A stretch of DNA of 64,000 nt from Alisma plantago-aquatica. Taxonomy: Eukaryota > Streptophyta > Magnoliopsida > Alismatales > Alismataceae. The notes beneath the pieces are model-generated. The model had not been told where the DNA came from, made no database searches, and saw nothing but the letters and a program-made list of their open reading frames with translations. Below are positions 34,186 to 46,493 of this stretch, piece by piece (positions within the stretch are counted from its first letter, which is position 1; each line of letters starts with the position of its first letter). The translations under genes and the position numbers were made by a program. The stretch spans positions 1,532,102,472 to 1,532,166,471 of the forward strand of contig OY856409.1 in the NCBI GenBank assembly GCA_963693085.1, written 5' to 3'.

Positions 34186-35489
34186 ATGTCAACTTCTCTA
34201 TGCTTTAGGATTATCGATATGATTGATTTTGGTTTGTCACCTTTATTTATTGAATATGATGCAAATAAAATTGGCTTTACGCATGTCCAATCTAAATCTA
34301 CAAATCCCAATATACATATATGATATGTAATATAAATGCACTCGATGTGCGTCGCCCTTAAATGAGTTTTGTGGTGGATGTACATAATGGTTATGGCCGA
34401 TAAACCCTATATATGTGTGTTTGATTGTATGTGGTTGCTTGCATCTCGGTCTGTGCGCCGATTCCCTATCTCCTATTCTTAATGTAACTCGAGATAACTC
34501 GAGATTTCTTTCCTACCTTTGCTCCACCTGAATGTAACTCGGGCTTTCCTTTTTCAAATGTAAAATAGGATAGAATTTTATTTCCTGTTAAGTCAAAGAA
34601 CGGTGGACTTTTGACGACTGGTTCGAGGGGCGAGACGAGTGGGTGGTGGCCTAAGGAGATGCATGATGACCAGTGAACCAATCGGCTAGAGGCACCATTC
34701 GATCGGCTGGTGGCACCCAACCGACCAGTCTAATGGCGAGCCGATCAATCATGGAGATGAGTTAATCAAACCCAGAAAGGCAAAGCACAGAGTTCATCCT
34801 GTACATGTTGCATGTGATGTGGACCTAGATGACTGTGATTCCTCTTAGCTCGAGGAATCACATTAGGATGGCCATAATCATTGCTTTTATCATTTCACAT
34901 GTATTCTGTGGGATATAGCATGTATATGATACTTACTATATATTGTGGTGATTGGATATGTATATGTACCTATAAAAACAAAATCCCTCATTAAATATTA
35001 ATGTTTTATATGCCTTCTAAATGTGACACACGTGAAAAGCTTGATCGGCCAAGTGTGGGCATGCCCTTGCATTGTACACCATCTATCTCGTGGAAGCGTG
35101 AAGGATGGATGTGTGGGTCTGCCCTAGCAGGGTGCATATTCATCATCTTGGCTTTGGGTCAGACTTAACAAGGTGACCTAGATAGAATCTAGCACCTTGA
35201 GGCATGGAGGTGATCAAGGCAAGGAGTTGCACATGACATATTTCAAGAGTTGCATATGATGCAATTGGAAAAAGTTGCCTACCTGGAAGATCTGAGTTCT
35301 GGGTGACATCCCTAGTTGGTCCAGGACTCAGAGGATTTTAGGATCTTCACCCACTAGAAGATTGTACGCTGCAATCTTACGAATTGATGGTGAGGGTTGT
35401 CAATTTGAATCAAAATAGTGGGAGCGGTAATTAATTAAAGGCCTAATTAACTACTATCAAATTTTAATCAAATCAAATCAAAAGGAGTT
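34186..35489 (+). other. Copia-2 5' leader
   Basis: About 1.3 kb of untranslated leader. It contains another small cluster of CGATC motifs at 34675-34745. The same leader in the minus copy is at 52440-53799. Minus-strand ORFs here are not supported. Confidence 0.65.
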
Positions 35490-35798
35490 TTGACAAATGC
35501 AATTTCCTCTTGTAGAATGGCAAAAGCATCATCTTTTAAAATGGGCAAATTAATTGAGAATAAATTCCATAATTGGTTGAGGATTGTAAGAAGTGTTCTG
35601 CACAATCTAAAAATATCGGCAGCCTTTGAGTCCACTCTTTGTGCACTTAAGAAGATGGATAGTTCATTGATGGAGATCAACGGAACAAAGTCTAAGGACA
35701 AAGGTGAGGGAGAGAAGGGTTCTCTCACCAAACCAATGTTAAAATCTTCTGCGCTGAAAACATGGAGAGGATGGAGGGAACGATGGAAGAAGAAATAA
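35490..35798 (+). pseudogene. Copia-2 gag, internally shortened
   Basis: About 100 codons only. AKASSFKMGKLIENKFHNWL and VRSVLHNLKISAAFESTLCAL resemble the N-terminal part of Copia gag. After that the sequence jumps to a Lys/Asp/Gly-rich SKDKGEGEKGSL and a basic W(R)-rich end. The capsid middle and the CCHC knuckle are missing, against roughly 300 residues in a usual Copia gag. The minus copy has the same shortened form (52212-52430), so the deletion predates both copies. It is followed at once by the protease. Confidence 0.6.
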
Positions 35799-35828
35799 GA
35801 GATAGAGATCTCTACTTTTGGTTTATAT

Positions 35829-36485
35829 GTGATAGAGATTAAATTTACTACTTCTTTGTCATGGGTACTTGATACCAGATGTGGATCTCACATTTGTTCA
35901 AATGTGAAGGATCTTAAAAGAAGTAGGCATTTGGGGAAAGGCGAGATTGAACTACGTGTTGCCAAAGGGGCAAGGGTTGCCGCCAGTACCGTAGGAACCT
36001 ATGAGTTAACTCTACCTAGTGGGATAATAATAGAGTTAAAGAACTTCTATTATGTATCTGCCATAAATAGGATTATAATTTCCATTTCTTGTTTGGACAA
36101 GGATGGTTTCGAATTTCTTATTAAGAATGGAAAGTGTTTCATTTCAAAATATGAGATCTTTTATGGCAGTGCCCCAATGTCTTATGGTCTATACTTGAAA
36201 TATCTAGAGATAAGTGTACACAACGTAAAAACCAAAAGGCAAAAACTCAACAACTCAAACAAAACATATCTTTGGCATTTTCGTCTAGGGCACATGAATG
36301 AGAAGTGCATCTCTAGACTCCATAAAGATGGTTATCTTGACTCTTTTGATTATGAATCAATAGAGACAAGTGAATCTTGTTTGTTGGGCAAGATGACCAA
36401 GACTCCCTTTTCAGGTAAAGGTGAGAGAGTTAGTGATCTATTAGGACTCATACATACTGATGTATGTGGGACTTTTAGAATCTAA
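35829..36485 (+). pseudogene. Copia-2 protease and integrase N-terminus
   Basis: Protease with WVLDTRCGSHICSN in place of the usual 'WVLDTGCGSHI' (active-site Gly to Arg), then LPSGIIIELKNFYYVSAINR and ISISCLDKDGFEF. Next comes the GAG_pre-integrase zinc-binding part: LWHFRLGHMN has the HxxxxH-type residues, and SESCLLGKM has one of the two expected Cys changed to Ser. It ends at LIHTDVCGTFR, which holds the first catalytic Asp of the integrase, where the LINE inserted. The frame resumes at 41838. Confidence 0.75.
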
Positions 36486-36501
36486 TGCCAGAAATGGGTA
36501 T
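36486..36501. repeat. 16-bp target-site duplication of LINE (left)
   Basis: TGCCAGAAATGGGTAT, identical to 41836-41851. It joins a run of nine T (36501-36509), the poly(A) tail of the minus-strand LINE. Confidence 0.9.
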
Positions 36502-36599
36502 TTTTTTTTACACAAGCCAGAGGGTACTCTATTCATCCCACCCCTCTCTTATGGGAAAAAACCAACAATTACATCTCCTGCTTATAAAACGCAGGTATA

Positions 36600-37400
36600 T
36601 CACCCCGACTCATGATTCAAGACAACATAAGGAATCGCACGTTTCTCAAGAGACGCCATACCTCTAATGAACTCCGGAATATCTCTCAAATCAGACTTTA
36701 TGAAAGTGTCATGTAAATGTTTTCCCCATCTTCCTATCTCCTTAGGAATTGAGTTGACCTTCTTGTGAACAACCTCTCCAGAAATACTCAGACGCTCCAT
36801 GTCATCTCTAAATTCTCTAACATAGGGGGTCGCCCTCCATGGTTCAACCTCTCCTCTCCACAAGATGTTGTGAGTTTTCCTATCATCAAGTTCTATCACC
36901 GATATATTAAGCATATGGTCTCTAACAATCATAAGACCCACTATGCACCCCTGGATGTATACCAAATCAAACGTCTTCGTCTTCAGCCAAGCCCTAAACA
37001 CCAGGACGATGTTCGCGGCATGGTTTCTCACTATACCTGCCACCCATCTACGCTGATGCCCGTATGCATCCACACACAAACCAATAGTGATTTTCAGCTT
37101 GAGATTATTAACGGCGGGCGGTCTCCATCTAATAAGGCCAATCCTTTTGATTGTCAGCATGGGTTCTGAGATATTAAAGTGTTTCAACCTATGCGAGAAA
37201 ATCAGATTATCAGGGGTGATAGAGAAAGTCTCCTTCTTAATCCTCCTGTTGATGTCATAGACTATGTTATTCCATTCGTGCTCGTACGAGGACCTCCTTC
37301 CTTCGAATTTCATCTCGCATCGCATACGCCATATGCAGCAGGGGATGTGAATAGCGATTCTCGCCGCAATCCATTGCTCCAGTTTTGCCGATCTACCCAT
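36600..37400 (-). pseudogene. LINE RNase H-like C-terminal domain
   Basis: A 266-codon open frame. RWRPPAVNNLKLKITIGLCV matches the opening strand of plant-LINE RNase H (RVT_3, 'W.PP..N.lKlN.DGa'), but the first catalytic Asp reads Ile. It then runs RRWVAGIVRNHAANIVLVF and a hydrophilic tail. It is the end of ORF2 and lies next to the LINE poly(A). Plus-strand ORFs 36765-37409 are shadows. Confidence 0.6.
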
Positions 37401-40400
37401 GCCGCATAACTGAGTAATGGAGAGAAGATTATCGGGTGCGGTTCTACCCGTGAGATCACAAAACTTTGACCAGAAAAGTGTGTCGTCTCACTCGTGAAGA
37501 GAAGGTGGTGTGTGTCTTCAATTTGGGGTGATTCGCAACACCAACATCTGGACACCATGGGAACACAACACTTTCTCTGAACATTGTCATCTGTCGGGGC
37601 CACACTCCTAATGAACTTCCATAGAATGGCGCTCTATTTTGGGGTGTCCATGTTCCAAATCTTACCGATATCGTCCGGTCCTTCATGTCTAACAGTTCTC
37701 AGGACCCTCTTCGCGGATTTCATGGAGAAAACACCTTTGTTATCAGGGGTCCAAATCATTCTGTCATCAGAGTTAGAAATGAGATTACCCGATTTCCGGA
37801 TTAAATCAATGCCTTGTTCATTCAGGATTACACTTATGGACTCCCAGTCCCATCCCTCGTGCGCGATCCAGAAATCTCTCGGTTGAAAGGCATGGTTTCT
37901 ATCACTAGGAACCCGTGCATAGTTTCGTAATCTATCATCACACCAAACATCATCCCAGAAGGATATCGAACCCCTTCCAGTAATCCATCTATAGCTGGGA
38001 AGAATGTTTGGGAACATTTTCCACACCTTGCTCCAGTACGGTGATGCACAGACGCCAAGCTTTAGAAAGCTTGGGTGGGTTCCTGATCTGCAAGGAGAGC
38101 GGCTCGCATATTTGCTTCTGCAGAATTCTGCCCAAAGGGAAATGCCAGTCAGCAGCTGCCAACATGCCTTGGCGAGGAACGACTCATTAATCATGTGAAT
38201 CGACTGCACTCCTAGTACTCCTTGTTCGAGAGGGGAAGCAATGTGATGCCCACTGAGCCAAGCTCTACGGTCGTGATTCTTCCTATCTTCCCACAGAAAC
38301 TTGGACATCATGACATCCAATCTATGGGCAATACCAGGAGGTATGCCAAGCGTCGCAGTCGTGTATACCGCAGTAGACGATAGAACGTTCGCTAAAAGCA
38401 GACGTCTACTGGAGAATGATAGGAGACATGCCTTCCAGGATGCTATCTTCACATTGACCTTCCTTATCAAGTATTTGAAATCCATAAGCTTCATTCGATC
38501 CTTCTTCATTGGGACACCCAAGTAGGTGAAAGACTCAATAATCTTCTCAATAGAAAGAGTATTAGCTATCTCTTCTGCTCGTGCTTGATTAGTGTTGCCT
38601 ATCATGCACACCGATTTATCTCTATTAATCTACTGACCAGAAGCGTTCTCATAGGCAGAAAAGGCTTGACTAATGGATGACATGGAACCGTGGTCGGCGT
38701 TGGAGAAGATTAAGACATCTTAAGCATGTAGAAGGATATCGGGAGCCACGCCCAACCCTCTAGTCATGAAATGTTTTATAGATGATGCGTTCACCATCAC
38801 ATTGATTCTTCTAGTTAACATCTCTTCAAAGATTATGAAAAGGAAAGGGGACAAGGCATTTCCTTATTTCAGACCCTTTTTCATCTGGAAGAAGTCGGCT
38901 GTGTCTTCCCCAATGGTTATCGATGCCCATGCGTTGTGAAAGGGACTCATAAGAAGATCAATGGTCATCTGATCGAAACTAAACTTCTACAAAATTTTCT
39001 GCAAAATAGGCCACACCACGCGGTCATATGCCTTTGACATGTCATATTTGATCACTATGTTTGGCTCCGCTCCCCCATGGTTAATGTCAAGGATTACCTC
39101 TTTAGCAAGCTTAACATTATTAGTTATATCACAACCGTGTATGTAAGCACCCTGTGAACTGGATATCACCCTTGGAATGATGTTAGATAGCCTGTTGCTG
39201 ATAATCCTACTCAGGATCCGCAACGTCATGTTCTCAAAAGAAATCGGTCAAAAGTCAGAAATGAGATTCACCGGAGTATCCATCTTCAGGATTAAAAGGA
39301 TATGACAGTAGAATAAACTCCTGTGACATACCTACATGCTAAAAAAAGCCTTCAGCAAGTTCATGAAATCGGTTGCAATCAAATCCCAAGCTACAAGGAA
39401 GAAAGGGGTAGTAAACCCGTCTGGTCCAGGCGCAGCGTTGTCATTCATCATCTTGATGGTATTCACAACCTCAGTTTCTGATGGCGGGATCAACAAAGAG
39501 TAGTTGTTGTCCCCCGATAGCACCTATGGGATATGATTAAGAAAAGTGTCGGTGTCCTCCTCATTGATGGGAACATCTTCATAAAAGAATTGTTCAAAAA
39601 GGAGGCAACCTCATGCGCCATCTTGGCAGAGTTTTCCGTACTCGAGCCATCCGGCAGAACAAGATTATTCATGATCCTGCTGCTTCTTCTCACCTTAACG
39701 ATGGTGTGATAGAACGGGGTGTTACGTTCCCCATGTGAAAGCCAATCAATCTTTGCTTTCTCCCTCAATACTGCCTCTTCATGATCTAGGAGGTCTTGCA
39801 ACTCGTTTTCCGCCTCCGTAAGAATGTTCTCGTTCTCCCTCGTTGGATTTTTGTCGAACGCCACCTGGGTGGTGTAAATGATGTCCTCCAGATCCTTGAG
39901 GCACTGGGCAGTGTCGCTGAAGGTTGCTTTGCTCCACACCTTTAGCGCCTCCTTCGTTCGTTTCAGATTTGAGTATATGATGAAGGATGTGTGTCCCAAG
40001 ACCGGCTCCTCCCATGCATTTTTAATGACCTTGAGACAATTTTTGTTGCACAAGCAGGCTAACCGGAAGGCAAAATGTGCTTGACGCTTCCTCAGGACAG
40101 CTCCGCTCGGCTTTACAAGAAGCGGGTAGTGATCTGATACCCTGGATCTGGTAAGATGTGTAGTTGTGGTTGAGGGTCTAGAAGCCGCCCATATATCATT
40201 CATCAGAACTCTATCCAGACGTTGCCATATAGTCGGAGTGCTCTGCTCTTTGTTCACCCATGTGAAGCTGCTACATTCAAATGGTGTCTATTTAAGATTG
40301 TTGTCTGTAATGAAAGAATTCAAGTCACTCATATCTTGAAAAGGTTTAGGCTCACCACCTCTTTTATCTTGTAGATTCCTAATGATATTGAAATCACCAC

Positions 40401-40806
40401 CTATAACCCAGCACGAATCGCCGACTAATGAGGATAGTCGTTGAATGTCATCCCATAAATCTATCCTTTCCCTGCTATCGCAGCTAGCATATACGACGAT
40501 GATAAAGCAGAAAGATCCGTCGCCAACACACATACAGACTGTGATGTGTTGTCTGTGTGATCGGAAAATCTGTGGGTTTAGCGAGGCATCAGAGAAGAAC
40601 CAAACTTTTCCTCCTTCTTGTTGGTTGTCTACGACCCTGTCCATCCGAACCACGTCAAGAAGCTCCTCCTCCCTTTCTGCGTGTAAGAACGGCTCAAATA
40701 AATAGACCACCATAGGTTTGAAACATCCACATAACCTTCGAAGAACCCTGCGAGTTGGGTTAATAGCAGCTCCGCGTATGTTCCAGAAAATTAGAGGCCA
40801 ATCCAT
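37310..40806 (-). pseudogene. LINE ORF2: endonuclease, reverse transcriptase, zf-RVT
   Basis: Endonuclease 40806-40130: FWNIRG, VVYAS, WVIGGDFNII and, in the same frame after one stop, SDHYPLL. These are the AP-endonuclease motifs. RT follows: APGPDGFTTPFF near 39420, the NRLSNIIP and SSQGAYIHG blocks, and IKYDMSKAYDRVVW with the first catalytic Asp near 39020. The '[F/Y]ADD' motif reads HA-stop-D, with TAA at 38720-38722 in place of the second Asp. The C-terminal part (38611-37634) has RWITGRGSISFWDDVW, then a zf-RVT-like Cys/His segment near 37500. At least two frame changes occur. Confidence 0.8.
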
Positions 40807-40850
40807 TTAGATATAAAGATAAAACCCGCACAGCCTTACTGGATGTTTCT

Positions 40851-41835
40851 TCACCCTTCTGCCTCCTCGATGCTGTCATTCTCCGACCAGAACACGTCCC
40901 CTTCAGAGTGTCTTCTCCCGGGTCTAGAATAATCATGTCGGGATCTGAGAGGAGGATTGAAATGAGTTGAACCCGTTCTTCTCCTACTGGATCGGGTGTC
41001 TCGTCTCTGCCGTCCAATGGAGTATGGGTTATCCGCATCCATTTCCATGGTTATGAAGTCTTCTAGCCTTCTGGTTGTAACAGGTCGTATGGTGCCTTCT
41101 TCATCAATGACAAAACGTGTGTGTGGTTCGTCTTCATCAACCTCCAGTCTGGGTAGAGGTTCCGTCTCATTGATAAGGTTGTCGTGGACCTCGTGAGTCA
41201 CCTCCTCTTCGTGTTGTGAATCGTAGGCCATGTCATGTTCCTGATTTGGCACCAGGCATACTTCCTGAAGAGGTTTTATCTCAGATCGTCTATCTTCTGC
41301 CATCTCCTCCGTGTTTAAGGCTTCTTTCGGAATGTCAAACTGTATGCATGTTCGTGTCATCTGGAAGTCATTTGACCCAATTGGAGCCCGAGCAATCATA
41401 TGCAGTTGCACCGACGATCTTCTCAAGCTGTATGTAAGAGATATGAATTGGGGCACATCCTCACTGAAAGCCTCAATCATAACAAGAATTCTAGATAGGT
41501 CATCTGGGCTACGTTGCCATTCAGATATGTGTACCAGGCTGCCAAAAGATTTTGCCATGGTAGCTATGGAGTCGTCGTCCCTACAGATGATCGGCACGTC
41601 AGATAACCAGAACCATAAAGCCTCTCTACGGCTGCACCGCTCCCCATACGTCATAGGTGCTATGGAAAACTTGCATCTTCTCATGTCAGGAATGCCTCTC
41701 TCAACCACAGCCAACGCCTCCTCCTTGGTAGAGAAGAAAGAAATAGCCTTTCTGTTGGTGAACCAGTATATGTCTGTGGCTTGGGGCCATGTGTTTCAAA
41801 GAAAGGGGTATATCTCTTCCCACTGCACCTTGTCG
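40851..41835 (-). pseudogene. LINE ORF1 (DUF4283-like)
   Basis: 287 open codons from 41714, with further coding to about 41835. EALWFWLSDVPIICRDDDSI and FGSLVHISEWQRSPDDLSR match the second half of the DUF4283 domain of plant L1 ORF1 proteins. The rest is acidic linker and an Arg/Ser-rich C-terminus (RRRTGSTHF). No CCHC knuckle is seen. The first ATG is uncertain because the N-terminal part lies across a frame break near 41714. Plus-strand ORFs 40996-41877 are shadows. Confidence 0.65.
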
Positions 41836-41851
41836 TGCCAGAAATGGGTAT
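41836..41851. repeat. 16-bp target-site duplication of LINE (right)
   Basis: TGCCAGAAATGGGTAT. Copia-2 integrase coding resumes here (NGYHYFITFTDDFSR). Confidence 0.9.
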
Positions 41852-42527
41852 CACTACTTCATTACCTTCACGGATGACTTCAGTAGGTATGGCTATGTGT
41901 ACCTGATGAAACATAAGTAAAAAACCCTTGAAAGTTTCAAGGATTTCATGAAATTAAGTACAAAACCAACTTGGTAAAAGTATTAAAGAACTTCAATCTG
42001 ATTGAGGTGGGGAATACTTAAGCTAGGAGTTTGAGGACCATCTGTGAGAACATGGTATTGTATCACAATGGAATCCTCCTAGAACACCACAACATAATGG
42101 TGTGTCTGAAAGAAGGAATCATACTTTACTGGATATGGTGTGGTCAATGATGAGTTTTGTTGATCTTCCAATTTCCTTCTGGGGTCATGCTCTTGAATCC
42201 GCCACGTTTACAATTAATCGAGTACCATCTAAATCAGTTGAAAAGACACCATATGAGATATGGAACGGGAAGCGTCCTGGTTTGTCTTTTATTAAGATTT
42301 GGGGTTGTGAGGCTTACGTCAGGAAAATGTTTCCTGATAAGCTTGGACCCAAGTCTGATAAATGTTATTTTGTTGGATACCCTAAGGAAATGAGGGGATA
42401 CTATTTATACTACCCTACTGACAACAAGGTGTTTGTTGCTAGGACAGTTGTGTTCCTAAAAAAGGAATTTATTTCCAGAGGAAATAGTGGGAGGAAAATA
42501 GAGCTTGAAGAGGTTCAAGCCCAATAA
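41838..42527 (+). pseudogene. Copia-2 integrase core and C-terminus
   Basis: Continues the integrase after the LINE: YHYFITFTDDFSRYGYVYL, then the second Asp in QSD-stop-GGEYLS (an Arg CGA changed to TGA), then HNGVSERRNHTLLDM with the catalytic Glu. C-terminal blocks TPYEIWNGKRPGLSFIKIWG and KLGPKSDKCYFVGYPKEMRG match the Copia integrase tail ('KLxPKSxKCxFVGY'). A break near 41920 and several stops make it dead. Confidence 0.8.
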
Positions 42528-42581
42528 GAAAACATTGAACCGGTAGATGTACAAGAGGAACATAGAGATTCACAAGTTGTT

Positions 42582-43740
42582 GTGGAATCTCAGTCTCCTC
42601 AAGTAATACAAGGACCTCATAGATCTAGTAGGACACGCCTTGAACCCGAGAGGTTTGTATACCTTGTGACTCAGGAAGGTGATGAGTTGATCATAGATGA
42701 TGATCCAACTACCTATCTAGAGGCTATGGAGGGACCATATTCTGAGAAATGGCTTGAGGCCATAAAATCCGAGATGGAATCCATGTACTCCAACAAAGTA
42801 TGGACTTTGGTGGAACCACCTGAAGGGGTAAAACCCATAGGGTGCAAGTGGGTCTTCAAGAAGAAGACCGACATGGATGGCAATGTGAAAACTTAGAAAG
42901 GCATATTGGTTGCAAAGGGTTTTTGACAAGTTCAAGGTGTTGACTATGATGAAAACTTTTCTCCAGTTGTCATGACTAAGTCCATCAGGATTATGCTTGC
43001 TATTGCGGCTTACTATGACTATGAGATTTGTAAAATGGATGTTAAAATCACATTCCTTAATGGGAACATAAGTGAGGATGTGTACATGACACAACCTGAA
43101 GGTTTTATAGATCCAAAGAATGCCAAAAAAGTATGTAAGCTACAAAGGTCAATCTATGGATTGAAGCAAGCATCTCAGAGTTGGAATCTTCAATTTGATG
43201 AGGAAGTCAAAGTGTTTGTCTTTATTCAAAATGAAGATGAACCTTGTGTGTATAAGAAGGTTAGTGGGAGCACGACCACTTTCCTCATATTGTATGTAGA
43301 TGACATACTATTGATGGGGAATGATTTCTCATCCTTAGAGAAGATAAAGACTTGGTTTGGGAATACTTTCTCAATGAAGGACTTAGGAGAATCATCCTAC
43401 ATTATAGGTATTAAGATCTATAGAGATAGATCTAAAAGGCTTCTCAGACTAAGTCAAAGCACGTACATTGACAAAGTGTTGAAGCGGTTCAACATGGAGA
43501 ACTCAAAGAGAGGCAACATCCCCATGTTACATGGAGTCACCGTCTCTAGAGCTCAATGTCCCCAATCTTGTGAAGAGAGGGAGCGTATGAATGGGATCCC
43601 ATATGCATCAGCCATCAGATCCATTATGTATGCTATGTTTTGCACACGCCCAGATGTCTCGTATACCCTTAGCATGACGAGCAGATACCAGTCAAATCCT
43701 GAGGATGCTCACTAGACAGCCGTAAAGAACATCCTCAAGT
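42582..43740 (+). pseudogene. Copia-2 reverse transcriptase (RVT_2)
   Basis: KWLEAIKSEMESMYSNKVW and GCKWVFKKKTDMDGNV open the RVT_2 domain. After stops near 42895 and 42925 (KGF-stop-QVQGVDYDENFSPV, an Arg to TGA change) comes KMDVKITFLNGNISEDVYM with its catalytic Asp. FLILYVDDILLMGND follows, in which the active-site YVDD is intact at about 43290-43301. The domain continues to the CTRPDVSYTLSM block and stops near 43715. The YVDD and the first Asp are kept, so inactivation is by stops, not by loss of catalytic residues. Confidence 0.85.
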
Positions 43741-44225
43741 ACTTGTGAAGAAATAAGGATTAGTTTCTTGTATACGGTGGTGATGAAGAACTGGTTATAA
43801 AGGGTTACATTGATGCAAGCTTCCAAATTGACAAAGATGATTATAGATCACAATGAGGATTTGTATTTTGCCTAAACAATGGAGTTGCGAGGTGGAAGAG
43901 TTCCAAGCAAGAAACAGTTTCTCATTCTACTATAGAGGTTGAGTATATTGCTGCTTCACATGCAGCAAAGGAGGCTGTGTGGATCAGGAAGTTCATCTCT
44001 GAACTTGGTGTAGTTCCCAGTAGCTATGATACAATTGAGCTTTATTGTGACAATAATGGAGCTATTGCTCAAGCTAAGGAGCCCATATCACATCAGCGAT
44101 ACAACCACATACTGTGGCACTTCCACATAATACGAGAGATCGTACATCGAGGAGATGTGAAGATTTGCAGAATACCAACTGAAGACAACATAGTTGATCC
44201 ACTGACTAAGGCCCTTTCTCAGTAG
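43741..44225 (+). pseudogene. Copia-2 RNase H
   Basis: Coding resumes in pieces after the RT (GYIDASFQIDKDDYRSQ, with the first Asp) and becomes clean at 43977-44225: WIRKFISELGVVP, IELYCDNNGAIAQAKEP with the third catalytic Asp, HFHIIREIVHRGDVKI, and DNIVDPLTKALSQ at the end. This is the canonical C-terminus of Copia polyproteins. The PPT follows 60 bp later. Confidence 0.8.
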
Positions 44226-44285
44226 AAGCATGATGGTCATGCTAGGTCACAAGGACTGAGGTTCCTAGGTGACTGGCTCCAAGTG

Positions 44286-44295
44286 TAAGTGGGAG
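44286..44295 (+). promoter_or_regulatory. Polypurine tract of Copia-2 plus copy
   Basis: TAAGTGGGAG directly before TCTATTGG. The minus copy has AAAGTGGGAG before the same TCTATTGG, which fixes the LTR start. Confidence 0.8.
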
Positions 44296-46493
44296 TCTAT
44301 TGGTATGTATGCCCAAAGAGAAAGTCATATGATGATTGTAATGGGATACTTTGTAAATGATTTGAATAATAAAGAAGGCAATTTATGATCTATATGTTTT
44401 AAATGTTTCTGAGATGATCATGTAACATGATAGATGTCTAAAGAATTGTTTTACTCAATAACGTAAGCTTTTAGGTTAAGGAGCTAAACGATGAGATCAT
44501 ACGGATGTTAAGAGTATACATTCTTGTCTAGTCCTAGTCGGTTGTTATTATGGAAATAACCATAACATCAATACCACTAAAGACTAGATTGTGTGTTGGT
44601 TGATGACAGAATCTCATTAGTCATGATATAGTGATATCAAAACAAGCACATAGGTACTTGTTAAAGAACAAGTGCCCACCGTGAGAGTGACACATGGAAC
44701 CATGATTTGGTAGTCACAATCAGCTTTCATAGTGATGGTGGTGAATGTGATTCTTCGACCTGAAACCACTACACTCAACACATGTCGTTGGGTACACTTT
44801 GACATAATCAAATGAAATCTTGAATCATGGTTTGTTATAAAGGTGATGATTGGGTGACTTTGACACATGGGGCTTTTGAGGGGTGAGTGATAGATATGGT
44901 ATTTATCCCTTCTATGGGAGTTTAATGTCCATGGCCACTTGATGAGTAGGATTGAGAAAGGCATGCACATGCATGTGTGAATCAATATGTGATATTGATT
45001 TCACACACATCTCACCTAGTCTGCTCTGAGATCAAGGAAATGGATGAACGTTGAAAGGATGAAAATACCATGCCTTGAGTTGATTCAGGAAATTAGTGAC
45101 AAAGTAATTATACATTCACTATAACACCATTGACAGATTGTAGGATTGAAAGTTTTTCTTCAACTTTCTATTTCACTTGGGTAGCACTGATGTGCGACTA
45201 GGCACCGCTCTTTGCTTGTGAAGTCATAAGTGTTATGGACTTTCACTGCCAATGTGAAATGGACCTGCAGGGTCACACACATAGGATTTAACCTGGAAGA
45301 GGAGTTTTTACATAAATGATGTTTAGATTGATTACTAAAGTAGTTTAATAGTTCAATTAAACACTTAGTTGATTGATAGCTCAAAATAATAGTGTTCAAG
45401 GTGTTGGACCAATTGATTAGAGTATCAGATTGATGTAAACTATGATTGACTGATTTTGCACAGTCTGCACTTCCAACCGATCGGGTCATGAGATGAACTG
45501 ATCGGCTAAGGTTGGTGAACCAATCGACTCAACTGGTGAGACAATTGGCTCATGTATCAATGAGACGATTGACTCAATTGTTGAACCAGTCTGCTCATGT
45601 GACCAATGGAGATCGTTTGGAAAGTCAATTTTGTAAATACAATTTGTTTCACTTGTACAAATTTGATTTGGACAAGGATTAATATTTGATTAATCAGAAA
45701 CAAATATAAAAGTCAATTTGAGTTGGACCAGGACCACGAAGTGATCGGCTCATGTGATAAACCGATCGGCTTAGGGGTACCAAACGATCGGTTCAGATTG
45801 AAACTATCAGTTGAGGTCACCAAACGACTGCTTCAGGGTTGAAATGATCAGTTCAACTGGCGTAGTTGGTAGTTTTTTGGAAAATATCGAACCCTTCTAC
45901 TCCTACTTAGTCCCACATTTCGCAAGGTAGAGAACCCTGACCCATGACCCTCGTATATATAGGGGTATTGGGGGCTTCTCAAAACACAACTCAAAACACC
46001 AGTTGCTCTGCAAAGTTGTCTTTCTCTATGGTTTTGGTAACTGAGAGAGAGCCCGAGAAAGTGCTACCCGATAAGGGAGGCACATCGAGGGAAAGACAAC
46101 TGTAGAAAGGCAATTGGTTGTAGGAGAGTGTGTCGGTGACTAGTACGCTGAAAGGAGGGTGCGAATCCTTCTGATTCCTTGTGGGACAAGTAGATTGGAG
46201 TTCCAGGCAGTCCGTATGGATGACTACAAAGGCGGGAGACTTCTGCCGCTCGGAGGACAGCTGTCAATCCTGACAGTCCTAGTGAGACTAGGAGCTGCAC
46301 AGACACTGTCCAAGACTGGAGGTGAAGACCACGCAAGCTGTGAAGTAATGTCATCGAGCAAGCCTCGGGACAAGGTACGCCTCCACAAACCATCCTTCCT
46401 ATTGTATAGACGTTGATGCGATCCCTTTATTTTGGGTTTGGGAGAAGAAATTTTTTTGTTCCGCTGCATTCTCTGTCTCCCCTAAAACTCAGA
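44296..46493 (+). repeat. 3' LTR of Copia-2 plus copy
   Basis: About 2198 bp, from TCTATTGG to ...AAAACTCAGA. The TATA box GTATATATAGGGG is at 45953-45965. ACCGATC-type motifs lie at 45474-45860. ORFs 44617-46469 on both strands are not genes. It lies in inverted orientation to 46872-48981. Confidence 0.85.

Larger units (their letters stand above)
36502..41835 (-). mobile_element. L1-type LINE, nearly full length
   Basis: 5334 bp on the minus strand with a 16-bp TSD and a poly(A) tail (poly-T at 36501-36509). It has ORF1 (about 41835-40851) and ORF2 with endonuclease, RT, zf-RVT and RNase H (40806 to about 36600). It sits in the integrase of Copia-2. Stops and frame changes, including a stop in the RT active site, make it inactive. 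Confidence 0.9.
28209..46493 (+). mobile_element. Copia-2 element, plus copy, with two nested insertions
   Basis: A Ty1/copia element in the order 5' LTR (28209-28333 and 32062-34171), PBS (34173-34185), leader, short gag, protease, integrase, RT, RNase H, PPT (44286-44295), 3' LTR (44296-46493). A solo LTR splits the 5' LTR and a LINE splits the integrase. The order PR-INT-RT-RNase H defines Copia. The LTRs are roughly 90 percent identical by eye, so it is older than the gag-only Copia. No matching 5-bp TSD is seen at the outer ends. The first 125 bp align to the 3' LTR start at 44296. Confidence 0.85.

Noticed and set aside
36765..38525. Plus-strand ORFs up to 134 codons
   Set aside because: Antisense to LINE ORF2 (zf-RVT and RNase H).
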